Shown piece by piece: positions 50,262 through 58,668 of a DNA stretch of 64,000 bases; within the stretch, counting starts at the first letter, position 1, and each line of letters starts with the position of its first letter. A program made the translations under genes and the position numbers. Under the pieces are notes generated by a model, which did not search any database, was not told the origin of the DNA, and saw only the letters and a program-made list of their open reading frames with translations. Location: assembly GCF_003261635.1 (NCBI RefSeq), contig NZ_QFXK01000031.1:124001-188000 (forward strand), given 5' to 3'. Source of the stretch: Kribbella monticola. Lineage in GTDB: Bacteria; Actinomycetota; Actinomycetes; Propionibacteriales; Kribbellaceae.

Positions 50262-51689
50262 ATGAGCGATCTGGCCGCGCGGGGACAGACGGTCGTGCTG
50301 GTCCGGAAGGTGGATCCCGCGACGGTCACCCTCGGGGTGGGAGTTGCCGGAGCGATCGCCACGGCGATCGTGGTGGTGGGACCGGAGCGCATCCTCGGAT
50401 ACCAGAGCGCGGCGTGGCACCTGGTGCTGGAGACGGTCGACGCCTGTGTCGCTCTTCTGCTCGCCTACCTCGTCTACGGACGGTTCCTGCGGGCCAACCG
50501 ATGGCAGGACTTGTTGCTGCTGCAGGGGCTCGCACTACTAGGCGCCGCGAATGTGCTACTGCTTCTGTCCTTGGTGCAGGACGACAGATCCGGCGTACTG
50601 GATCTCTGGTTGCCGCCCTCGATGCGTGTACTCGGGACTGCGCTGATCACTGCGGCGGCCCTGCTGCCGCACCGCGTGGCCAGTTGGCCCGGTTGGCGAC
50701 GATGGGCCCTCGCGCCGGTTGCCGTGGCGGTGACGGTCTTGACCGTCGGTGTCCTGTCGCAGCAGCAGCACCTGCCCAGAAGGGGTGACCTCGGGGTGCC
50801 CGGTGAAGGAATGGCTGCGTCAAGCAGCAGACATCCGGCGCTCCTCGTTGCCCAACTACTGACGCTGGTCTGCTTCGCTGTGGCGGCGGCAGCGTTCGCA
50901 GTACAGGCACGCGGGAGGAACGACGTACTGCTGCGGTGGCTCGGGCCTGCTTGTGTCCTTGGTGCGCTCGCCCGGCTGAACTACCTGCTCTTTCCCTCGA
51001 ATCAGCCCGACTGGTTGTACAGCGGTGACGTACTACGGACCGGTTGCTATCTCCTGCTGCTGATCGCCGCAGGCCGCGAGATCAGCAAGTACTGGACGTC
51101 CAGAGCACAGACTGCGGTCGCGGCGGACCGTCGCCGGCTTGCGCGCGAACTGCACGACGGAGTGCTGCAGGAGCTGGCCTACATCCGGTCGGAGGTCGCA
51201 GCGTTCGAGACGGTCGACGAGTCACGGGTGAACCGGATCCGGGCAGCCAGCGAGCGCGCGGTGGACGAGGCGAGGGAGTTGGTCGAGACGCTCAGCCGCA
51301 CCGGCGACGAAGCGCTCAGCGCCGTACTGCGCCGCGCTGTCGCGCAGATCGCCGAGCGGCACGACGTCGTACTGGAGCTGGAACTCGACGACTCGATCTC
51401 CGTCGACCCGTCGCAGAGTCATGCCCTGGTGCGGATCGCTCGGGAGGCCACGCTGAACGGTGTACGACACGGGCGTGCCGAGAAGGTCACCGTGCGACTC
51501 GGCCGGAGCAAGACCGGTTGTTTCCTGGTGGTGTCGGACGACGGTGCCGGCTTCGACACGGAGGTACGGACGCCGCGGCGCGGTGAGTTCGGCCTCGTCA
51601 GCATGCGGGAACGCGCCGAGGCTCTGCCGGGAACCTTCGACCTGCATTCCGAGCCGGGACACGGAACCACGGTGACAGTCACATGGTGA
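50262..51689 (+). CDS. Sensor histidine kinase, NarL-type (HisKA_3)
   Basis: 475 residues from ATG 50262 (upstream in-frame starts at 50157 and 50241 are possible). The N-terminal half has about eight membrane segments, a sensor without a large outer domain. The kinase core has RRRLARELHDGVLQELAYIRSEV with the phospho-His near 298, a dimerisation helix, and a HATPase domain (DDGAGFDTE, GLVSMRERAEALPGTF). The signal is unknown. Its stop overlaps the response-regulator ATG by 7 bp, making a clear two-gene system. Confidence 0.9.
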   Translation: MSDLAARGQTVVLVRKVDPATVTLGVGVAGAIATAIVVVGPERILGYQSAAWHLVLETVDACVALLLAYLVYGRFLRANRWQDLLLLQGLALLGAANVLLLLSLVQDDRSGVLDLWLPPSMRVLGTALITAAALLPHRVASWPGWRRWALAPVAVAVTVLTVGVLSQQQHLPRRGDLGVPGEGMAASSSRHPALLVAQLLTLVCFAVAAAAFAVQARGRNDVLLRWLGPACVLGALARLNYLLFPSNQPDWLYSGDVLRTGCYLLLLIAAGREISKYWTSRAQTAVAADRRRLARELHDGVLQELAYIRSEVAAFETVDESRVNRIRAASERAVDEARELVETLSRTGDEALSAVLRRAVAQIAERHDVVLELELDDSISVDPSQSHALVRIAREATLNGVRHGRAEKVTVRLGRSKTGCFLVVSDDGAGFDTEVRTPRRGEFGLVSMRERAEALPGTFDLHSEPGHGTTVTVTW

Positions 51690-52336
51690 CCAGCGAGCCG
51701 GTCCGCGTCGTGATGGCGGACGACCATCCGCAGCTGCGGGCCCGGATCCGGGAAGCGCTGGAGGCGGGCGGTTTCGAAGTGTGCGCCGAGGCCGCCACTG
51801 CTCCGGCCGCGGTCAGGCTGGCGCAGGAGCACCTGCCCGACGTCGTGCTGCTCGACATTCATATGCCGGGTAACGGGATCCGTGCCGCTGGAGAGATCAG
51901 CAGACTGCTCCCGGACGTGGCGATCGTGATGCTGACCGTGTCCCGCGAGGACGCCGACCTGTTCGACTCGCTCCGGGCCGGCGCGGCCGGCTACCTGCTC
52001 AAGGACACCGATCCCGCGCGGCTTCCGGCGGCACTGCGCGGCGTACTGTCCGGGGAGGCCGCCATCCCGCGGACGCTGGTTGCCCGCATCCTCGACGAGT
52101 TCCGCTCCCCCGGCCGGCCGCGACTCGGGCACAAGCCGAAGGTCGCGGCCCGTTTGACCTCCCGCGAATGGGAGGTGATGGAACTGCTCGGCGACGGTCT
52201 GACCACCGACGAGGTGTCGAAGCGGCTGTTCCTGTCGCCGACCACGATCCGGGTCCACGTCTCGTCAGTACTGCGCAAGCTCCGGGTCAAGGATCGCCAG
52301 GCAGCAATCGATCTGCTGCGGGACGACATCAGGTGA
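51683..52336 (+). CDS. NarL/FixJ-type response regulator
   Basis: 217 residues. The receiver domain has VVMADDHPQLRARI, the phospho-acceptor Asp58 in VVLLDIHMPG, and the conserved Thr and Lys positions (MLTVS, LLKDT). The C-terminal LuxR-type helix-turn-helix is LTSREWEVMELLGDGLTTDEVSKRLFLSPTTIRVHVSSVLRKLRV. It is the partner of the overlapping kinase gene. A small secreted-peptide gene lies tail to tail 74 bp downstream, with an inverted repeat in its upstream region as a possible target. Confidence 0.93.
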   Translation: MVTSEPVRVVMADDHPQLRARIREALEAGGFEVCAEAATAPAAVRLAQEHLPDVVLLDIHMPGNGIRAAGEISRLLPDVAIVMLTVSREDADLFDSLRAGAAGYLLKDTDPARLPAALRGVLSGEAAIPRTLVARILDEFRSPGRPRLGHKPKVAARLTSREWEVMELLGDGLTTDEVSKRLFLSPTTIRVHVSSVLRKLRVKDRQAAIDLLRDDIR

Positions 52337-52410
52337 GGGCGGCCCCCCTCCCCGCCGCCCTCACCTGATGTCAGGTCACCCCCCGCAGCTACAACCGCGC
52401 TGTGACCAAC

Positions 52411-52581
52411 TCAGGGAGACGTGCTGTTCGGCGCGGCGGCATTGTTGGTGTACGTACCGACGTCGGTCGTGTGGACGTTGTTGTCCGAGTGGGCCAGGCC
52501 CGCGAGACCGAGTGCGAGCACCGAGACGACGGTCGCCCCGATCGCTGCGCGCCACGGTACGAACTGTGAAGTGAACTGCAT
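52411..52581 (-). CDS. Small secreted peptide next to the two-component system
   Basis: 56 residues, below the usual gene-calling length. ATG 52581 is preceded by GGGAGG (about 7-11 nt). The sequence has a clear signal peptide (MQFTSQFVPWRAAIGATVVS followed by VLALGLAGLAHS), then a mature tail of about 23 residues, DNNVHTTDVGTYTNNAAAPN and a short end, rich in Asn, Thr and Ala. No cysteine or known peptide motif is present. It could be a secreted signal or wall peptide; function unknown. It converges on the response-regulator gene. Confidence 0.65.
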   Translation of the reverse strand: MQFTSQFVPWRAAIGATVVSVLALGLAGLAHSDNNVHTTDVGTYTNNAAAPNSTSP

Positions 52582-52681
52582 GTCCTTGCCTCCCGTTCCG
52601 CGGTGCGCACCCCTCCGCGAGCACCACTGCCGGTAACGCTAGGTAACAATGGGCCCTCGCGGCTAGGGACCAAAGACCTCT

Positions 52682-52729
52682 TGAGCGTTCAAATACCTAA
52701 ACGCTCAGGCCGGGGCGACCGAACGCTCA
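52682..52729. promoter_or_regulatory. AACGCTCA repeats upstream of the small peptide and the M16 gene
   Basis: TGAGCGTT (52682-52689) and AACGCTCA (52700-52707) form an inverted repeat around an AT-rich centre; a third AACGCTCA lies at 52722-52729. They are in the divergent spacer between the small-peptide gene and the first M16 peptidase and may be a regulator site. Confidence 0.45.
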
Positions 52730-52782
52730 GCCCGCGGCGAACGCGGATGGGGTGGCTGCGGCGCAGCACGTAGGGTGGCGGC

Positions 52783-54066
52783 ATGCCGCTGAACTATCCC
52801 CTTGCCGAGCAGACGTTGGACAACGGTCTGCGTGTGGTCGTCAGCTCGGACAAGGCCGTGCCGATCGTCGCTGTGAACCTCTGGTACGACGTGGGATCGC
52901 GGCACGAGCCGCCCGGCCTGACCGGTTTCGCGCACCTCTTCGAGCACCTGATGTTCCAGGGCTCGCGCAACGTCGAGTCCGGTCAGCACTTCAGCCTGCT
53001 GGAGACCGCGGGCGCGAGTCTGAACGCGACGACCTTCTTCGACCGGACCAACTACTTCGAGTCCTTGCCGAGCGGCGGTCTCGACCTCGCGCTCTGGCTC
53101 GAGGCCGACCGGATGGGCTACCTGCTCGACGCGGTCACCCAGGAGAACCTGGACAACCAGCGCGACGTGGTGAAGGAGGAGAAGCGGCAGAGCTACGACA
53201 ACCGCCCGTACGGCGATTCGTACGAGCGGCTCGTCCGGCTGCTCTTTCCGGCCGACCACCCGTATGCGCACATGACGATCGGGTCGATGGCCGACCTGGA
53301 CGCGGCCGCGCTGGAGGACGTGCACGCCTTCTTCCGGAAGCACTACGGCCCCAACAACGCCGTACTGACGATCGTCGGTGACGTCTCCGAAGAGGACGCG
53401 TTCGACGCCGCCAAGCGGTACTTCGGCCACATCCCGGCGATCCCGGCGCCACCACCGGCGCCGGACGGCACGATCGGCCCGCTCACCGAAGTACTGCGCG
53501 ACGACGTGGTCGAGGACGTTCCGTCCGACCTGATCACGATGATGTTCCGGCTCCCGGTCGACGGCACGCCCGAGCTGGATGCCGCGGCGCTGGCGCTCGA
53601 CGTACTGGCCGCCGGCCAGAGCGGGCGGCTCAACCGCCGGCTCGTGCGCGACGAGCAGATCGCGCAGTCGGTGTCCGGCGGCGCGTTGCCGCTGATCGGT
53701 GGCGTCTCGTTCGGGACGCTGACCGGGATCGCGTCGGCCGACGTCGACCTGCAGAAGGTCGAGGACGCGCTGGTCGAGGAGATCGAGAAGCTCGCGGAGC
53801 ACGGCGTCACCGAGGACGAGCTCGCCACGGTGCAGGCGCAGAACGAGCGCGACTGGCTCGAGCAACTGGCGACCTGCTCCGGCCGCGCCGACGAGATCTC
53901 GCACCACGCCTTGCTGTTCGGCGACCCGAACAGAATCAACACCAGGATCGACGAGATTCGCGCCGTCACCGCCGAGCAGGTCCAGCAAGCCGCCGCGAAG
54001 TGGATCCGCGCCGGCGGCCGCGCCCAGGTGACGTACCGCCGTAGCAACGCAGGGGAGCAGGAATGA
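52783..54066 (+). CDS. M16 family zinc peptidase, catalytic partner
   Basis: 427 residues. The inverted zinc motif H51-x2-E54-H55 (HLFEHLMFQGS) and the downstream Glu in VVKEEKRQSYDNRPYG are present, so it should be active. Four homologous subdomains form the clam-shell of M16B peptidases (mitochondrial-processing-peptidase/PqqL-like). It has no signal peptide. Its last 4 bp overlap the next gene (ATGA), which encodes the non-catalytic half. The substrate is unknown. Confidence 0.93.
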   Translation: MPLNYPLAEQTLDNGLRVVVSSDKAVPIVAVNLWYDVGSRHEPPGLTGFAHLFEHLMFQGSRNVESGQHFSLLETAGASLNATTFFDRTNYFESLPSGGLDLALWLEADRMGYLLDAVTQENLDNQRDVVKEEKRQSYDNRPYGDSYERLVRLLFPADHPYAHMTIGSMADLDAAALEDVHAFFRKHYGPNNAVLTIVGDVSEEDAFDAAKRYFGHIPAIPAPPPAPDGTIGPLTEVLRDDVVEDVPSDLITMMFRLPVDGTPELDAAALALDVLAAGQSGRLNRRLVRDEQIAQSVSGGALPLIGGVSFGTLTGIASADVDLQKVEDALVEEIEKLAEHGVTEDELATVQAQNERDWLEQLATCSGRADEISHHALLFGDPNRINTRIDEIRAVTAEQVQQAAAKWIRAGGRAQVTYRRSNAGEQE

Positions 54067-55412
54067 CCAGCCAGGCCTTGACCACACCGCCCTCGGTCGC
54101 CCCGCCGCGGCCCTGGAAGTTCCCGCTGTCGACCACGACGACGACGCGGGCCGGCACGCCGGTGCACGTCTTCGACCGCCCCGGACAGTACGTCGCCACT
54201 GTGCGTGTCACGATCGCGTTGCCGCTGTTCGCGGAGCCCCGTGAGCTCGAGGGCATCGCGACGATCATGTCGCGCACGCTCGACGAAGGCACCGAGCTCA
54301 GGTCGGCCAACGAGTTCGCGGCCGCCCTCGAGCGCCACGGCGCGGCGTACGGGGTCGACGTCAGTTCCGACGCGCTGCACGTCGAGATCTCGGTGCCGAT
54401 CTCCCACCTGGCACCTGCCGTCAAGCTGCTCGCTGAAGCAGTCACCCGGCCCGCCTTCAACGCCGAGGACGTCGGTCGCCACGTGACGATCCGGCTCGGC
54501 GAGATCAACCAGGAACGCGCCAACGCCGGCTACCGCGCACGCGAAGCTTTCGCCGCGAACCTCTTCGATCCGTCCGTACGCCGTTCGCGACCGACCGCCG
54601 GTACGCCGGACACGATCCGGCCGCTCACGAACACCAAGGTGGCCGAGTTCTACCGGGCGAACGTCGGCCCGGCGCGCGCGCAGATCCTGTTCGCCGGCGA
54701 CGCGACCGGTGTGGAGGTCGCGGCGATCGTCGACGACGCTTTCGGTGACTGGACTTCTTCGGCGGGCCCCGCCTTGGAGGTGCCCGAGCCGCAGTACGTG
54801 CTGGGCGACCGCGTAGTACTGGTGAACCGGCCCGGCTCGGTGCAGAGCCAGCTGCTGATCGGCTGCCCGGGTCCGGACCGCCGCGAGGAGATCTGGGGCG
54901 CGGCCGCTGTCGCGAACCACGTGGTGGGCGGGACGATCACGTCCCGCGTCGACACGGTGCTGCGTGAGGAGAAGGGGTACACGTACGGCACCCGCAGCAG
55001 CTTCAACGCACCCCGCAAGGGCGGCACCTTCACCCTCGGCGGCGCCGTCCGCACCGAGGTGACCGGCGCCGCGATCACCGAGGCACTGCGCATTCTCCGC
55101 GAAGCCCGCGACGGCCTCACCGACCGCGAAGTCCAAGAGGCACAGGACAGCCTGATCCGCACCGCTCCCCTGCGCTACGAACAGGCCGACTCCATCGCCC
55201 AGCAGGTCGGCAGCAACATCGCCGTCGGCGTACCCCTCGACTTCGCCGACACCTACCTCGCCCAGATCGCCGCCACCACCGCCGAGATCGCCACCGACGC
55301 CTACAACCGCTACGTCGGCACCAACGGCCTCCTCGTCATCGTCGTCGGCGAAGCCAAAGACGTCCGCCCCCAACTAACCGCCCTCAACCTGGGCGCCCTC
55401 ACCGAACTCTGA
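54063..55412 (+). CDS. M16 family peptidase-like protein, non-catalytic partner
   Basis: 449 residues with the M16 fold but no HxxEH motif (the equivalent region reads GIATIMSRTLDEGTELRSANEF). It keeps the C-terminal substrate-binding features: the RPGSVQSQLLIGCPG strand and the REEKGYTYGTRSSF Arg/Tyr region. In two-subunit M16B enzymes such a partner supplies the substrate site. It overlaps the catalytic gene by ATGA, so a heterodimer is the best reading. A strong terminator follows. Confidence 0.92.
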   Translation: MTSQALTTPPSVAPPRPWKFPLSTTTTTRAGTPVHVFDRPGQYVATVRVTIALPLFAEPRELEGIATIMSRTLDEGTELRSANEFAAALERHGAAYGVDVSSDALHVEISVPISHLAPAVKLLAEAVTRPAFNAEDVGRHVTIRLGEINQERANAGYRAREAFAANLFDPSVRRSRPTAGTPDTIRPLTNTKVAEFYRANVGPARAQILFAGDATGVEVAAIVDDAFGDWTSSAGPALEVPEPQYVLGDRVVLVNRPGSVQSQLLIGCPGPDRREEIWGAAAVANHVVGGTITSRVDTVLREEKGYTYGTRSSFNAPRKGGTFTLGGAVRTEVTGAAITEALRILREARDGLTDREVQEAQDSLIRTAPLRYEQADSIAQQVGSNIAVGVPLDFADTYLAQIAATTAEIATDAYNRYVGTNGLLVIVVGEAKDVRPQLTALNLGALTEL

Positions 55413-55416
55413 GCCT

Positions 55417-55451
55417 GCTCTGCTCGGGCTCCCCACGAGCCCGAGCAGAGC
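55417..55451 (+). terminator. Terminator of the M16 pair
   Basis: A perfect 14-bp stem (GCTCTGCTCGGGCT / AGCCCGAGCAGAGC) with a 7-nt loop, 4 bp after the stop. Confidence 0.85.
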
Positions 55452-55563
55452 CGCCCGCTTCCGACCGCGAGCGCAACACCAGCAAGCATCCGCAGTTGTT
55501 GCCCTAGGCAACCTTAAGACCATCGTCTGACGCGAGCGGCGACGACCAGGTAGTGGAGGATCC

Positions 55564-56379
55564 ATGCGTTTCATCTCGGGCGGTCGCCTTCATGCCCTCT
55601 TCGAGTTCGGCGACCTGCAGGTGGTTTGCCTGCGGGACGGCTACCTCGACGTACCGCCGACGCAGCTGCTGGACGAATCCGGCAGCCCTCTCGACCCGCT
55701 CCCGGATACCGTCCCCCTTGCCGCCGGCAACTTGCGGCTGTCTGTCAACGCCTTCTACATCACCGACGGCATCCAGTCCGTGCTCGTCGACACCGGCGCA
55801 TCCAACGCCTTGGACCCCACGATGGGATCGCTCTACGACGCCCTGACCGAGGCGGGCATCGAGCGTGACGACATCATCGACGTCGCCATCACTCACCGCC
55901 ACGGCGATCACGTCCACGGGCTGATCACACCGGACGGTTCCGAGGCGTTCCCGCGACTTGAGCGGGTGTGGATCGGAGCCGGTGACACGGCGGTGTTCGC
56001 CGGCCGCTTGGAGCCGATCCGCAACCGCGTCGTACCGATCGACGCCGAGATTCCCATCACCAGCTGGCTGACAGCCGTCCCGACCGCAGGCCACACGCCC
56101 GGCCATACCGTGTACGACGTCGAGAGCAGCACCGGGCATCTTCTGGTCTGGGGCGACACGGTGCACGTCCCGTCGCTGCAGTTCGAGCAGCCGCACGTGA
56201 CGTGGGAATTCGACGGCGACCGGACTCAGGCGCGTGAAGCCCGCACCACCCTGCTGGAACAACTCGTCAAGCCGGGCTACTTCGTCGCCGGCGCCCACCT
56301 GGACTCCCCCGGTGTCGCCCGCGTGACCCGGGCCGGCGACAGCTACGCGTTGACGTACCTCGCGCCGTCGATCTCCTGA
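55564..56379 (+). CDS. MBL-fold metallo-hydrolase
   Basis: 271 residues. The metal motif H-x-H-x-D-H is seen in ITHRHGDHVHG, with further ligands in PTAGHTPGHTVY, the bridging Asp in LLVWGDTVH and a C-terminal His in VAGAHLDSPG. No signal peptide is seen. The family covers lactonases, thiol-ester and other hydrolases; the layout here (long N-terminal strand, substrate loop FYITDG) resembles quorum-quenching-lactonase-like proteins, but the substrate is not determinable. ATG 55564 has GGAGG 5 nt upstream. Confidence 0.88.
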   Translation: MRFISGGRLHALFEFGDLQVVCLRDGYLDVPPTQLLDESGSPLDPLPDTVPLAAGNLRLSVNAFYITDGIQSVLVDTGASNALDPTMGSLYDALTEAGIERDDIIDVAITHRHGDHVHGLITPDGSEAFPRLERVWIGAGDTAVFAGRLEPIRNRVVPIDAEIPITSWLTAVPTAGHTPGHTVYDVESSTGHLLVWGDTVHVPSLQFEQPHVTWEFDGDRTQAREARTTLLEQLVKPGYFVAGAHLDSPGVARVTRAGDSYALTYLAPSIS

Positions 56380-56474
56380 CGACAGCCAAGACCACCACCA
56401 GCGAAGTCGGCGTGCGCCCTCGACCTGAGATCATCATTGCCCAGGCCTCCCTTGGCCCGAGCAGAGGAGACCCG

Positions 56475-56858
56475 ATGTCGTACGAGCGCCCGCAGGACGA
56501 CCCCCGGTACTCCGGTACGCCCAACCCGGATCCTCAGCCGACTCGCTACCCGCTCCAGCCCGGCTACCCCGACCAGCAACCGGCGTACGGAGTACTGCGC
56601 GACAACTCCAATGCAACCGTCGCTCTGGTTCTCGGGCTCATCGGTCTGTGCACCTTCGTTCTGATCGCCTCACCGTTCGCGTGGTGGAAGGCGAACCAGG
56701 CGCTCCGCGAGATCGACGCCAACCCTGGCATCTACAACAATCGCGGTATGGCGGTCGGCGGTCAGATCACCGGCATCATCGGCACGATCTTCCTGGCCCT
56801 GTTCCTGATCGGCGGCGCGATTCTGGTCTTCGTCCTGCTGGCGGCCAGCACCACCTGA
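56475..56858 (+). CDS. DUF4190-domain membrane protein
   Basis: 127 residues from ATG 56475, with GAGGAG upstream. The first 45 residues are Pro/Gln/Tyr-rich and disordered (PTRYPLQPGYPDQQPAYG). The DUF4190 unit follows, with two membrane segments (about 49-68 and 98-124) around WWKANQALREIDANPGIYNNRGMAVGGQITG. Such proteins are common in actinobacteria, often near cell-envelope or secretion functions, but the role is unknown. It converges on the TipA-like gene. Confidence 0.85.
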   Translation: MSYERPQDDPRYSGTPNPDPQPTRYPLQPGYPDQQPAYGVLRDNSNATVALVLGLIGLCTFVLIASPFAWWKANQALREIDANPGIYNNRGMAVGGQITGIIGTIFLALFLIGGAILVFVLLAASTT

Positions 56859-56878
56859 GCCAGACGCTTCCTCAGACA

Positions 56879-56897
56879 GGGCGTGAACGTCACGCCC
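56879..56897. terminator. Short hairpin between convergent genes
   Basis: GGGCGTGA, loop ACG, TCACGCCC: an 8-bp perfect stem that includes the stop codon of the TipA-like gene. It is a possible weak bidirectional terminator. Confidence 0.4.
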
Positions 56898-57693
56898 AGG
56901 TGGCGGTGTCCGGGTCGATGCCGTTGGCAACGGCATTGGCGTTGATCAGATCGCGCAACCACAGGGTGAGGCCCGGTTCGAAAGCGTCGTAGTGCGCGGT
57001 GAATCCAGCGTCGGCCACGTACTTGCGACCAAGGCACACGTGCATGGAGTGCGTGCAGTCGAAGAACGCGCCGACCGAAGCTCGGTGCCGTTCGGCGAGC
57101 TCATTGCCTTCGATGCTGCCGGCAACGACTCCGGCGCGCTTCGCGGCGGCGAGGTCTTCGTCGAGAGCCGAGATGCTCGCCGCCACCTGCTTCCAGTCGT
57201 CGGCGGTCATCCCCGCCGAACGTTCGGCGTACTGCGCCCACTGATCCGTCTCGCCCCAGCGGTCGCGGGCGCCGGTGACCCAGGAGGGCTGCCAGTCGTT
57301 GCCGAAGATGGCGATTTGTTCCTCGGCGGTCAGGAGGAGACCGGCCTGCTTGGCTTCGATCAGCCGGTCGACGGCTTCAACCATCTTCTGCAGGCGGGTA
57401 ATGCGTTCGACCAGTTGGTCGCGCTGCTCGAGCAACGGTTCGGTCGCTGGGGCGTCGAGGAGGTCGGCGATACCGTCGAGAGGCAGGCCGAGTTCGCGAT
57501 AGATCAGCACTCTGTGGATGCGGGCGATGTCGCCTGCCGAGTAGAGCCGATAGCCGCCCGCGGTCCGCTCGGACGGGCTGACAAGCCCCGTCGCATCCCA
57601 GTGGTGCAACGTCCGCACAGTCACCCCGACCAGCGAAGCCACCGCCCCCACCGTCAACCCACCAGCCGGCCCCGCCTCGATCCCATCCGCCAC
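56890..57693 (-). CDS. MerR-family regulator with TipAS ligand domain
   Basis: 267 residues from GTG 57693. The MerR helix-turn-helix (LTVGAVASLVGVTVRTLHHWDATGLVSPSERTAGGYRLYSAGDIARIHRVLIYRELG, about 13-68) is followed by a coiled-coil dimer helix (EPLLEQRDQLVERITRLQKMVEAVDRLIEAKQAG) and a C-terminal TipAS domain (MHVCLGRKYVADAGFTAHYDAFEPGLTLWLRDLINANA), which binds thiopeptides such as thiostrepton in Streptomyces TipA. A cysteine is present in the ligand region (MHVC). Its upstream region is replaced by a long minisatellite; the open frame into that array is not favoured. Confidence 0.9.
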   Translation of the reverse strand: MADGIEAGPAGGLTVGAVASLVGVTVRTLHHWDATGLVSPSERTAGGYRLYSAGDIARIHRVLIYRELGLPLDGIADLLDAPATEPLLEQRDQLVERITRLQKMVEAVDRLIEAKQAGLLLTAEEQIAIFGNDWQPSWVTGARDRWGETDQWAQYAERSAGMTADDWKQVAASISALDEDLAAAKRAGVVAGSIEGNELAERHRASVGAFFDCTHSMHVCLGRKYVADAGFTAHYDAFEPGLTLWLRDLINANAVANGIDPDTATWA

Positions 57694-57720
57694 GCCACCC
57701 AGTCTGCCAGCCACCCACCC

Positions 57721-57993
57721 CGCGCCTCCCCGTACGCCGCCCCGCGCCTCCCCGTACGCCGCCCCGCCAGCCACCCCGCACGTCCCCGGCACACCCGCCA
57801 GTCCTCCCGCACGTCCCCGGCACACCCGCCAGTCCTCCCGCACGTCCCCGGCACACCCGCCAGTCCTCCCGTACGTCCCCGGCGCACCCGCCAGTCCTCC
57901 CGCACGTCCCCGGCACACCCGCCAGTCCTCCCGCACGTCCCCGGCACACCCGCCAGTCCTCCCGCACGTCCCCGGCGCACCCGCCAGGCCTCC
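57721..57993. repeat. 31-bp minisatellite, seven copies, upstream of the TipA-like gene
   Basis: Seven contiguous 31-bp units beginning CGCACGTCCCCGGCACACCC start at 57777, 57808, 57839, 57870, 57901, 57932 and 57963; they differ at only a few positions. Just before them a shorter element with CGCGCCTCCCCGTACGCCGC occurs twice (57721-57762). The array fills most of the 366-bp spacer 57694-58059. A 31-bp period cannot code for a constant peptide, so this is non-coding. Confidence 0.92.
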
Positions 57994-58059
57994 CCGCTTC
58001 GCCCACCGCCCCTCAACCCGAACGTGGTGCCCACCTTCCCGGCAGCGTGCTTGTCGGGC

Positions 58060-58566
58060 TCAGCTTCGAGGGGTCTCGATGCCGACGGCTGCGAGGTTCT
58101 TCGCCTCTGCGCTGTCGGGGTCGAGCGGTCGGGCGGCCGTCAATACGACCCGGGTGTTCTCAGGAGTGATGACCTCCAGATCCACCGTGTTCCAAGGCGT
58201 CGGCCGCGGCCCTGTCGTGCAGCCCGGGGCCAACTCCTCACAAGCCGCCGCGATCTCGTCGAGCTGGCTCAGCACGCACGCGAAACTGACGCTCGCCGCG
58301 GGTGCCACGGACACCTGCTCACCCGGCACCACCAGCACGTCCTGGAACGCCCACCGCCGAAGGTGCGTCATCCGCCCCGGAATCGTGAAGAGATCGATGA
58401 ACCCCAGCCCACGCATCCAGAAGTCCACGGAAGCCCCGAGATCCGCCGTCGGCAGCGTCACGAACATCGGCATCCCGTAGATGCCGCGATGCACCTCAGG
58501 CGCCACCGCATCGACCGCCGGCACTGGAACAGGGCTTAATTCAAAAGCAGGAAAGTGATCAGCCAT
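58060..58566 (-). CDS. VOC family (glyoxalase-like) protein
   Basis: 168 residues from ATG 58566 (a GTG at 58575 is also possible). A VOC unit is clear: MFVTLPTADLGASVDFWMRGLGFIDLFTIPGRMTHLRRWAFQDVLVVPG, then FACVLSQLDEIAAACEELAPGC and PWNTVDLEVITPENTRVVLTAAR. The metal-site His/Glu set is incomplete, so it may be a binding protein or a dioxygenase-like relative. The first 30 residues are a non-conserved extension. It lies upstream of the TipA-like gene on the same strand, separated from it by the minisatellite. Confidence 0.8.
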   Translation of the reverse strand: MADHFPAFELSPVPVPAVDAVAPEVHRGIYGMPMFVTLPTADLGASVDFWMRGLGFIDLFTIPGRMTHLRRWAFQDVLVVPGEQVSVAPAASVSFACVLSQLDEIAAACEELAPGCTTGPRPTPWNTVDLEVITPENTRVVLTAARPLDPDSAEAKNLAAVGIETPRS

Positions 58567-58622
58567 ACCCCTCACCCTGAGCCCTCACGCAACGTCAGGG
58601 TCAAATCCGCCCCACCCGCGAA

Positions 58623-58650
58623 CCGCGCCGGCTCCGAAGAACCGGCGCGG
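58623..58650 (-). terminator. Terminator of the sugar ABC operon
   Basis: 9-bp stem CCGCGCCGG / CCGGCGCGG with a 10-nt loop, about 20 bp after the stop of the last transporter gene on the minus strand. Confidence 0.6.
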
Positions 58651-58668
58651 CACACGAAGTACGCAGGA

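Noticed and set aside
53343-55373. 676-codon minus-strand open frame opposite the M16 genes
   Set aside because: Gly/Asp/Val-rich shadow, conflicting with two clear peptidase genes.
57777-57936. Repeat-coded N-terminal extension of the TipA-like protein
   Set aside because: The 31-bp period shifts frame with every unit, and MerR homology starts only after the GTG at 57693.
57777-57993. CRISPR array
   Set aside because: Repeats are contiguous with no unique spacers and no cas genes; it is a minisatellite.
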